From Parascedosporium putredinis (taxonomy: Eukaryota; Ascomycota; Sordariomycetes; Microascales; Microascaceae), in assembly GCA_949357655.1 (NCBI GenBank), contig CASHTG010000016.1, positions 558,001 through 622,000 on the forward strand: a stretch of 64,000 nt of DNA, read 5' to 3'. Numbering within the stretch: position 1 is the first letter of the stretch; every line of letters starts with the position of its first letter. The position numbers were made by a program, and so were the translations under genes. Shown piece after piece: positions 12,151-21,616 of the stretch. Below the pieces are notes generated by a model. It saw nothing but the letters and a program-made list of their open reading frames with translations, made no database searches and was not told where the DNA came from.

Positions 12151-13413
12151 TTAGAACTTTGTCTTCTCCACGTATTCCTGGGATGGAGTCTCATACTCGG
12201 AGACAAAGTACTTGGAGGAGTTTTTGCCGAGCCAAGTCGTGAATTTTAGTAGTTCGTCGCGGAGACGAGAGACTGATTGGTGATCCATGTTGGTCTGGGC
12301 TACAAGTTCCTCCAAAGAGACTGATGACGAGTGCACGGGTTAGAGAAGTCCAACGAGGAAGAGACGGGCAGGTGGGAGGGAATTACCAAGAAGACGGCAC
12401 AGGTGCTCGGCACCGTAAGCATCGGAAACGGTCTTTGGCTCGTCATCCTTTGCCTTTTGCATGATTTCCCGGATCTCGTGGTATTGCACTCGCTCAAACC
12501 TAGGCACAGGGAGCAACGGACGGCATGTTAGCGTCGGGCGGCATTGAAGTTCAACAGAACCAGCGAGGGGAAAAGGGTTGAATGGAAGCTATGAAATATC
12601 ATCTTACCTGTAAAGAAGGATCCTAGGCAGAGACCGCTCAAAGTATTCCCTCAAGCCAGCAAAGGTCTCCTCGAGGATGTCGGCGAGGGCGGAACCTTCC
12701 TCACGGTGCGGCCTCTCGTAGTTGAGGTAATCATCGATGATTTGGTTGACGGGGTGGGGATGGGGGACGGGAACAAGCTGGTTATTCTTGGTGATATTTT
12801 CCCAGTCGTCCACGAGCACAGCCTTGATGTGGTCCGGAATGGGGAGTTTGATGGATGGCCTCGAGTGGAAAGCCTCCTCCTAAAATCATGGAAAAAAACT
12901 GGTTGGTCATTGCACCCCAAGAGTTGAATGGTTGAGGAGAGGCACATCACGACAGGGATGGAGTGCTTGGGAGTAAGAGGAAAAGAGGAGGGGAGACGTA
13001 CATGTTCAAGTTCATAGTCCCTCGCGCGCCTGGGGCCCCTACCACCCTGGGTAGTCGTCCCAGCGCCGCCGCGTTCTTCGCTCCCCTGGCCGACTCGACA
13101 GCAGTGACAGCGGCGTTGACCTTGCCGCCCTTCTTGACCTGCTTGGTGGACTTTTGGGTGAGGTTCTTCATCTGAGAGGTGAGCTGGCTCGCGAGCTCGA
13201 CATTCTCAGGATTGTACTTGCGGATGCGGTCGACGGGTACCCAGTCATCCCAAGTGGCTTTCCAGCCCTTGTAGTGGATTTTATACTGGTAGCCTTCGCC
13301 ATCCTCGGTGCGGGTCACGTCGAGGATCTTGGCCTCGTAGAGCATTTCATGGTGGAAGCATAGCACTTTCTCATCCTTTGCATACGGTTGCGGGGCTGCC
13401 TCGAGGGAGCCAT
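12151..13413 (-). CDS. eaf3: Eaf3/MRG15 chromatin protein (chromodomain + MRG domain)
   Basis: Four exons read complement(12151..12320, 12387..12499, 12608..12879, 13002..13413), about 322 aa, the normal length. The N-terminal MRG15-type chromodomain shows KDEKVLCFHHEMLYEAKILD and YKIHYKGWKATWDDWVP. The C-terminal MRG domain shows EEAFHSRPSIKLPIPDHIK, LVDDWENITKNNQLV and FERVQYHEI. Eaf3 is shared by the NuA4 acetyltransferase and Rpd3S deacetylase complexes and reads methylated H3K36 in transcribed chromatin. The preferred start is ATG 13413-13411 (MAPSRQP). Reaching the chromodomain from it needs one base in the GGGG at 13392-13395. A second missing base at CCCC 13083-13086 is needed to reach the splice donor in the frame DYELEH. 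The gene is divergent from nkp2. Confidence 0.92.
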
Positions 13414-14470
13414 TTGGGGGGACGTTGAAGACGGGGAACGGGCTATTCAGGGCACAAGGGAGATGCTGATGAGAGGGGTTCACAGGAAGAAGAGACGAGT
13501 GATGGGAAAGAGAGGGAGAGACCAGGAGAGTTTCAGGGGAGTGGAGCGATCAATGGTTCCCGTACGAGGAACACGACGAGACGCAGATGATAATTCGACA
13601 ACAGACCCGGGAGGCGGGCAGAAACTGCGGTGATGTTAGCCCACGAGCAATATTGCGAGGATGTAAGCTCGCACTGTACAAGTCGCAATGGCTAAAGAGC
13701 GATTTACAGTGCAGATCCGTATAACTCACACGCAAAGGTATCGATTCGCCGTAGTGGCTTTTGCTGGCGCACGCAAAGGGCCCGCGCTGTCTAACAGAAC
13801 AATGCAGTGCTGAAGGAGACTAGGAGGACCAGGGCGTTAGCATATTAGGGGTCTGGCAAGAGGGCGAGAAACACAAATATTTACCCTGAACCGGCGTTTT
13901 CGACCTGAAGAGGCCCGAATGTTTTTTCCGCTTTTTTTTTTTTCCTTTTCCCTTTTCTTACTTTGTCGAGTATCTTTGGGAGGCGCGCTGCGGATGGATG
14001 GACGGGGAAGCAGGACGGAGAAAAGGGTGTGTAAAGGCGCAAGGGCCAGAGGACGGGGCGAGGTTGGAGTTGGGTGGATGTTGCTGGAGGCTCTTTACGC
14101 GTCGGGCGCGTCTTGGCTGGGATTCGAGAGGGGGACCATACTTTTCTGCGACCCTCCCCAATTTCACCCGATTGACCAACCCGGATCGCCCGTCGGCATG
14201 GACACCTCTTCCCTATGTTCATAGCTAGTCTCGGTATCTATGATTGGGGATAGATCTATGAATGCCTTCAATTGTCTATTTTGCTTTGAGTTTTCGTCTC
14301 CTTTGTCCTTGATGCCAAGTCGCGAGAAGAGCGACAGTCCACACTAGTTTTCCATCTTCTTCCACCTCTTCTCTTCCACCCCCACATTCCCGCTGGCTCC
14401 CTTCCCCCTTCAAACGCCGCATCGCAGCAATTGAACAAGAAGAAGAAGACCTCGAAAAAAGACAACCAGA
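13414..14470. promoter_or_regulatory. Divergent intergenic region between eaf3 and nkp2
   Basis: About 1.06 kb between two start codons. It contains a palindromic ACGCGT (MluI cell-cycle-box type) at 14097-14102, 374 bases upstream of the nkp2 ATG. A T-rich run lies at 13930-13943 and a pyrimidine-rich leader at 14340-14420. No gene is seen. Confidence 0.5.
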
Positions 14471-15175
14471 ATGGCCACACCAACCGAGTCCCAGATCCTC
14501 ACAAACTACCTCCTCCTCCCCGCCGACCTCCGCTCCGTCATCACCCCCGACAAGTTCGCCGCCCTCTTCCCCGCGCCCTCCAGGCCTCCCCTAACGTCCA
14601 GTCCCTGTACCGCGACCTCGAGCAGCAGCGCGCCGATGCCGTGGAGACTGTGCGCACCAACATCGAGGCCGAGACCAAGCGCGGGTACCGCCTGCGCAAC
14701 GAGGTGGCCAAGGCTCGGAGGAGGGAGAGGAAGGGAACGGGGAGATTGATGACGAGATTGAGATTGAGAGAGCGGTAAGTTGGGGGTTTTCTTTTTTTTT
14801 TTATCTTCAAAAGGAAAAGGGGCAAACGAAGCAGAAGCACCCCGTTGCGCCGTCCAACAATAGACCTTGATGGCTGACAAGCACTTCTCTCCTTTCTGCC
14901 GCCACCAAACAGCTCTTTGGCGCATCGACAGACGCTGTCAACTCGAGGCATACCCTCTCCTCCATCGTGCCCGAGCTCAACGCCGCCGTAGCCGACCTCG
15001 AATCCCAGATCAAGGCTCTCGAAGACGAGGAACGAGCCACCATTGCCTCGCTCCAAAAACGGTCGGGACCATGAGCGATCTGCGTTACGGCGAGCTCGAA
15101 AACAAAAACCTCCCACAAGATGTCCAGGAGGCCCTCGATGCCCTCACGGCGAGGTGCAACGAGATCACCCAGTGA
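14471..15175 (+). CDS. nkp2: Kinetochore protein NKP2/Cnl2 family
   Basis: Two exons (14471..14774 and 14913..15175) give about 189 aa. The N-terminus MATPTESQILTNYLLLPADL, then SLYRDLEQQRADAVETVRTN, AETKRGYRLRNEVAKARR and the C-terminal helices LSSIVPELNAAVADLESQI and MSDLRYGELENK match the fungal Cnl2/NKP2 family. In yeast Nkp2 pairs with Nkp1 and docks on the COMA complex of the inner kinetochore. The protein is mostly alpha-helical coiled coil. Three missing bases are needed, near 14573 (after FPA), near 14725 (after ARRRE) and in the A run at 15055-15059 (before TVGTMSDLRY). All are one-base deletions. The CENP-Q gene lies 2.8 kb downstream with one gene between. Confidence 0.82.
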
Positions 15176-15180
15176 TGCAT

Positions 15181-15228
15181 AGCCCAGCCCAGCCCGGCCA
15201 AGCCCAGCCCAGCCCAGCCCAGCCAGCC
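15181..15228. repeat. AGCCC pentamer tandem repeat
   Basis: About nine copies of AGCCC with one interruption (GGCCA), a few bases after the nkp2 stop, so probably in its 3' UTR. Confidence 0.85.
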
Positions 15229-15643
15229 TCTATCTCTACCCTACTCTATTCTCTTCATTCTCATGTCACATCCGGCGCATGGCTTCAGCTTCACCAATCA
15301 CCGTTCTGATATGTTTGTGGACAAACTTATCACGAAGATACGCGTATATTGTTTTTGGTATTCTGGTTTTCCTTTACCTTTCCCTTAGATACCCCCTTCC
15401 ATACATAAGCTACCTGCCTAGCTGCCTACCCAGTCCAGTTACCGGATTGAAATGGAATTTCTTCTGCCTCGCGCGTTTGGAAGAACAAATACATTACAAA
15501 TAAAGAGTCCAATCAAAAGGCACACAATGAAAGTACAGTAGTCTCAAATACAACGATTAAAAATCCTTAAAGCTTGCAGAATGGCCACCTTTAGTTTTTG
15601 TTATTGTTTCGCCTTGTCGCCTCCCAATCGTCGCCCCGAGGAC

Positions 15644-16698
15644 TTAGTTGGCAGGACCGGCGCCACCAGCGGCAGCGTTTTGCCCGGCACGGCGCTCCTC
15701 GTGGTTTCGCATGCGGTTGGTCCTATTCAGGCTGGGTTAGTCACCGAGGCAGAAAAGGCAAAGCCTCAAGACAGCAGAGGTCTGTAGGTCTTGAAGAGAG
15801 AGAAAAAAAAAAAAAAGAAAGAAAAGAAACTTACATCATCGTCCTGCTGATGGCAGAGACGGCAAACATGAAGAGCCAGTTAGGAATGTAGGAGAAGATC
15901 CAGGTAACGTAGGCCAGGGAAGAAGAAGACTGTATTTGGCGAGGGGGCCATCGAAGGGGTGGAAGATGGAGTCGCCGCCCAGCTTGCGGAAGGTGGTGCG
16001 GCCCTCCTCAGGAAGGTACCCGGCGATGTCCTTAGCTTCGACGGTGGTGAGGTTGAGGCGCTTGATGTAGATGTCCGTGATCGCGGGAGGGGAAGCATCT
16101 CAAAGACCCAGAGACTACCGGTGCCGGCGCTGACGAAGTTGCAAAGGACGGGCTCGTTGTCGCAGTTCACAAGACCCATGTGGGGGTGTTGGGAACGGTG
16201 GCGAATTGCGCGGCAGCCTCCTTGAAGGCGTTCTCGGCGCGGATGCAGTGATGGCCTGGTCATATGACCGCGTCAGTATTTCCAAGCTTTACACGTCTTT
16301 CTCGATATTTTCTTTTCGTCTTTCGACTCTTGAAACTACTCACCACCGCAGGTCTTGTTGCGACCAGTGAAGAAAACCCACCACTCCTCGGGAGTAGTCG
16401 CGCCCTCCCTGACAGACGAGTAGAGGTTCTGCTTGAAGTTGTCTAGGGTAATGATGGACAGAGCGTCGGCGGGGACTTCGGTACCCTTGGCCTCGGCGCT
16501 GCCAACCTCCTCGAAGTCATCCTGCTCGGCCTGGGGCACGGCATCGGCGGGCTTAGCGTCGCCGGCGGTGTTGGCGCCAGCGTAGCCGAAGCTCTGGAGA
16601 AGGTCCTGGACCTGGGCCTTGTACTGGTTGAAGAGGCCACCTTCAGCAGCGGAGGCGGCGAGGGGCATCGCCAAAAGGAGGGCTGGAGAGAAACGCAT
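15644..16698 (-). CDS. ER membrane-anchored thioredoxin-fold (PDI-like) protein
   Basis: Three exons read complement(15644..15722, 15835..16255, 16344..16698), about 285 aa. A signal peptide (MRFSPALLLAMPLAASAA) is followed by an acidic linker. A thioredoxin-like core follows with EEWWVFFTGRNKTCGGHHC and then NCDNEPVLC. A hydrophobic segment (YSLLLPWAYVTW, then NWLFMFAVSAIS) lies near the basic C-terminus. The architecture suggests a type I ER membrane protein facing the lumen. The cysteine motif reads C-GGHH-C across the splice junction rather than the PDI C-X2-C, so redox activity is uncertain. Exon 2 needs three missing bases, at GGGGG 16182-16186, GGGG 16089-16092 and near 15913-15918. 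I recognise a conserved fungal family but not a characterised yeast name. The gene is divergent from CENP-Q. Confidence 0.75.
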
Positions 16699-17989
16699 GG
16701 TCGCGGTCTTGTGTCTTTTGTTTTAGAAATTTCTTCAAAAAGAAAAGAAAAATTGGGAGATGGGCCTCGGAGGGGCGAAAAGGGGATTAAAGGACCGGAT
16801 GAAGCTGACGTGTATGAAAGCCTCGATGTTATTATCGCGTTCGTGTCGCTGATGATTGATGCAGCTCGGCAAGGAGATGGATGGGAAGGAAAAGGAAAGG
16901 GAGGGAAATAACGGGAAGAAGGAAGCTATGGGAAAGAACCAGTAATAACAATAATAGTACTAACGGGTAGGCGAGTGTGGGAAGGCGGATCTGATATTGT
17001 ACTAATAATAATAGTAAATTAAAGTCGCATTTAGCAGCAGGCACGACCCTGGACCACGTATTTGGCGACTTGGGATGCGGGAAACCGTAACCGTAACCTG
17101 AAACCAGCAAAAAGGAGACGAGGAAAATGGTGGAGAATAAAAGAGAAGATGAAAATGGACGAGGAGATGGCAGAAGGGGGAAAAATATTGAGGCAAGATC
17201 TCCTGAAGAGGGAATCTAGGATAACGTGTCTCAGACTGACGGGATGGAGGAGAGGGCGGGAATGGGAGAACGAGACGAAAAGCGCACGCCAAGCAAGCTG
17301 GGGAAACAAGTGGAAGGCAGCAGCGCGGAGCCCAAGTAAGTACACGTAGCGATTACATCGAGGCTTGATAACCTGAGCTTGTGTGTGAATACTGCGGAGT
17401 ATGTGGATCACGTCTTCGCCTAGCTCGCTTTTTCGCCGGTGCTGGTGGGTGCCTCGAATGCAGCAGGATTGAAATGGTTTGATTGAGCCGGGGGCTGCTT
17501 GTCTGTCCCAGGCTCCTGGGCCAGGCCCATGTCCCCCATGGATCTATTCTACTGTTGACGCAGCTGGCGAAGCGCAGCGCAGAAAAACGGCTGACGCCAC
17601 GGCTCTTGGGGAAAGCTCGTGCTCGAACCCGCTATTTCATCCCGCGCATAGTGGGTCAATGGGTCAATTGATGCTGGAGCTTCATTGTTCCCGGGCAAGG
17701 TGGCGCCCTGGACAGTGCGGCGCACCCGCTGCCACCGCTGCAAAAATTCAGGGAACCATCACCCACCAGGACGAGCCCAGCACTGAGCAAAAGTAAACAA
17801 TTCAAGCTGACCAACAGCTCAAGCCACACGCGTGGCGCGTTGAAACAACCACACCCATTACTTCACGTGTCGCTGGACTCCACCAGTCGCGCGACAGCCT
17901 CAATTAATTGATTACGAGCATTTCAAAGCCCTCTGTTGTCCGCGAATTCGTCCCACAACGAGGCGACTAGGTTCTTTGGATCTCCAGCC
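16699..17989. promoter_or_regulatory. Divergent intergenic region upstream of CENP-Q and the ER thioredoxin-fold gene
   Basis: About 1.3 kb. Near the CENP-Q start it holds an ACGCGT at 17828-17833 (162 bases before the ATG) and a TCACGTG E-box/Cbf1-type site at 17863-17869. The half next to the other gene is purine-rich on the + strand, so pyrimidine-rich in its sense direction. Site function is inferred from motif only. Confidence 0.45.
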
Positions 17990-20807
17990 ATGGTAAGCGC
18001 GTGATTCCCTGCTCCTTGTCAGCATTTCTTCTAACCCCTTGGCCACCGTGCTTTTGCTTGACTTAGCCTCCGCGAGACGTCGACCTCAAGCGCAAGCGCG
18101 CCTTGACAGAGGCAGCCCAGAAAGATGGCGACAACAACGAGACTCCGAGCGCGCACGCTACAGAGACGAACGACGGCACTCGAGAGCCACCCCGAAAACG
18201 CGGCCGTCCGAGCAAGGCAACCGTCGTGGCGGAAGCCAGCCCCGCGCCACAGCCTAAAAAGAAGCGTGGACGACCGTCGAAAGTGCACGTTCAGAAAGAC
18301 GCGGAAGACGATAGCGAGGCGAATGAGCCAGATGGAGAAGTAGAGGCAGATGAGCAAGAGGAAGAGCAGCCCGTCCCGAAGAAGCGGGGCAGACCGGCCA
18401 AGACAGCCCCCGCGCCCGAGCAAGAGCCAGCGGACGGATCACACGAATCGGAAGGGGAGACGCAATCAAGAGGGAAGAGGGAACGACGGTCGCTGACAGA
18501 GGTGTCGGTTGATGAGGCGCAAAATAACAAGGGATCGGAGCCCAGGGAGGCGCAAGGGGATCCGAAGAAGAAGAAAAAGAAGCGGGGTAGGCCTTCGCTG
18601 GCAGACAAAGCAGCCCAGGCCCAGTCCCAGGATACTCCGCCAGCTGAACAACCAAAGAAGAGGGGCGGCCCTCTTTAAACCGGGAGGAGGATATGGGCGA
18701 GCCCTCACCTCTCGTGGAAAAGCCCAAGAAGAAGAGGGGAGGCCCTCCTTAAACCGGGAGGGGCCCTCCGCAAACCACGAGGAAGATATGGGCGAGGCGC
18801 CACCCCTCATCGAGAAGTTAAAGAAGAAGCGAGGTCGGCCCTCTTTAAATCGGAACCAAGAGGAGGATCTGGATGGCGCGTCACCGCCTATAGCGAAGCC
18901 GAAGAAGAAGAGAGGCCGACCCTCTCTTAACCGCGACCAAGAGGAGGACACGGGTGAGGCCTCAGCTCGCACGGAGAAGCCCAAGAAGAAGAGAGGTCGA
19001 CCTTCTCTCTCCAAAACGACGGAGGCGATGGCGGAGGCAGAAGAGGCCGATGCAGAGGCAGAGGTAGAGGAGCAACCGTCACCTCGCACAGAGAAGCCCA
19101 AGAAGAAGAGAGGTCGGCCCTCTCTTAACCGGGACCAAGAAGAGGATATGAATGAGGCGTCCCCTCGTATAGCGAAGCCGAAGAAGAAGAGAGGTCGGCC
19201 CTCTCTCTCCACAGCGGTAGAGGCAGAGGCCCAAGCAGAGGAGGCTGATGCAGAGGCAGAGGTCGAAGACCAAGATAGCGTCCCCGTGAGAAAGAGGGGG
19301 CGGCCGGCACGAGCAGCCGAGGAAGAGGGCTCGCAGCCGAAACTACCTAAAGAGAGGGCGGCCGTCATTATCAAAACAGCCGGAACTGGCCGAGGATGGC
19401 ACACCGCGCCCCGCAAAGCCTAAGAAGCGAGGGCGGCCATCTTTATCCGAAATCCGACAAGATGACAACGTCGCCGTCGCCGAAGAACCCCGGAAGCGAG
19501 CCGGTCGCCCCCGCCGCCACAGATCCGATGACGACGAGCCACGCTCCACGGAACGACCTCGTCCGCGGAGACCTAGGACGACCTCTTCAGCAGTAATAGA
19601 GGACAAAGAAGGAGAAGAGGAAGAAGAAGAAGAAGAAGAAGAACCAGAGGAGGAAGAGAACCAAGAGGAAGAGCAAGAGACAAGCCAGGGCAACAAACAA
19701 CCCCGACGTCGAGGACGACCTCGCCGAAGCTCCAACGCCTCCCCGCCGGTTCCGGTTCCGACGCCGACTCCGAATCCAACTCAGACCAAAGCGACCTCCG
19801 CCGCCGCCGCCGCCACCCCAAACCCAGCCGACCTTTCCTCTACATCGCCCCCAAGCAGCGCGAGATCCCCGTCTCCGTCATCTCCTCCAAATGGACCCCG
19901 CTCAGCCGCAGCTCCGTCTCCGCCGCCACGCAAATCCTCCAGCTCGCCTCTCGTCCCGTCCTGCAAACCCGTCCGCCCGGTCCCCGCCGCGACGCCGCCG
20001 CCGCCGCCCTCCGCGTCGCCACCCGCCGCGTCGTCAACAGCATCTCCCGCGGCTTGCCCTTCCCCCGCTCCCAAACCCTCCCTCCAGCTCGCCCGCCGCT
20101 CCCGGAAAAATTCGCCGCCCCGGACGGCCGCGAGGTCGAGCTCGACTTCGAGGCCGTCGCCGACGAGACGGCCGCTCTCGAGCGCCGCCTCGATCCTTTG
20201 CTCCACTCGATCCAGCTCCTCCGCCAAGAGGATGCCCGGCTCGTCGAGGCCATCAAGAAGGACGAGGAGGAGCTCGAGGAGCTGCGCAAGAACGCGAAAA
20301 GGGAGCTGGGCGTGTGGCGCGAGTCATTGCGCAAGAAGAGTCATCCCCTGCTCCCCGCGCGGTGGAACCCCGACGCCAACGGAAGGGAGAAGCTCGTCCT
20401 CGCCCCCGAGCAAGAGCCACCACAGGACGAATGGGCCTTTGCCGTATGTCTTCTTTCTTTCTTTCCTTCTTTCCATCGTACCTTTAGCTCCCCACCTCTT
20501 GTTTCCCGCATATAGGGAAACAAACGAAGCAAGAATTATGCGGACAAGAAAAACCAGCCAAGAAAACAGACCAAGAAATAAATGCTAACCACTCCCATCA
20601 CTCCAGGACTTCCCCAACCCCGAAATCACAGCCCTCGCCTCCCAGCTCACCAACCACCTCTCCTCCATCCGCGACAACACCGCCCCCGTCGAGAACCTCG
20701 ACGCCTCCCTCGATGAGTCCTTTGCCGCCCTCCGCCGCGTCCTGGCCGGCGTGCTGCCTCACGATCGCTACGAGGCCGTTCTCCACGGCGACGAGGACAA
20801 GTCCTAG
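17990..20807 (+). CDS. CENP-Q family inner-kinetochore protein with a long AT-hook array
   Basis: Exons 17990..17992, 18067..20443 and 20607..20807 give about 861 aa. The first exon is only the ATG, followed at once by GTAAGC; MPPRDVDLKRKR continues after the 74-nt intron. Residues about 40-560 contain around 16 AT-hook cores, (K/R)RGRP or the AGRP variant. Many sit in a repeated block PKKKRGRPSLNR plus an acidic spacer, and a poly-Glu run follows. The C-terminal 320 residues are the CENP-Q domain: REIPVSVISSKWTPLS, NSISRGLPFP, LDPLLHSIQLLRQEDARL and a coiled coil. CENP-Q (yeast Okp1, fission yeast Fta7) pairs with CENP-U in the CCAN. Five missing bases are implied, near 18665, 18742, 19350 (two, A run) and 19740. 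The length is several times that of human CENP-Q because of the hook array. Confidence 0.85.
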
Positions 20808-21616
20808 GTTATTACCCGGGCACGCGCCCAAAACGGCAAGCGAGCAGGCAAAATCTTTTCACGGTGATCTTTTAAAACGAAACGCCCGCAACTCGTCATC
20901 GGGGGAGGCGCATCTACAGACTAACGTGAGAGGAGCTAAACACGTCCTTTTTTTCTCTCTCTATTCAACTTGGGAGGGATCTAGCTCCACTGGTGCCCTT
21001 TTGTTCTTTCTTTTTATTTTTGGTTTTTCCTCCTCTCGGGCTTGATGATAATAGCACCGGGACTAGGGTGATTGGGGGCGGCTTGGTTCAGGTCTTGGGA
21101 TACGGTTCTTGAGAACATGGGAATTGGTTCATGATGCCCTCGCCTCGCTCAAGGCATGGTCTTTCAGGAGTCTTACGGAGTTGAAATACAAAATAAACCA
21201 CACTGCTTTGCCTAGAATCTATCGCCCGTCTCTCACTCTCGCCTTTCTTACATGCTCAACAGTAGACGCTTATTTTAACAACCCTTTCAGTTGGAACATC
21301 ATCATTAAGTGAAACACAAAAACATCAGTCACTCATCACAGATAACCGAGAGCACACAAGTTGGGCAAAGTTGTGAGGGAAAAAAATCGTACACATTTCA
21401 TTGAACTCTAGGAACATCGTCATATTGCAGTGTTATGCCAGATAAATAGCTAGCAATCGCCGAGATAAAAAATAAACACACAAGAAAAATAAACAGGTAT
21501 CAAGAATTCATGTAAGCAGAGACGTTCCAATCTTGACACATGAAATGAACACTGTAGAGACAGCGAGTTCCCCGACTATCCCCAGTCGGATCCTTTTTCT
21601 TCTTTATACATTGGAC
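20808..21616. other. Convergent intergenic region, CENP-Q and secreted-protein 3' ends
   Basis: Probably both 3' UTRs. It is A/T-richer than its surroundings from 21340 to 21530. No gene is supported. Confidence 0.5.
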
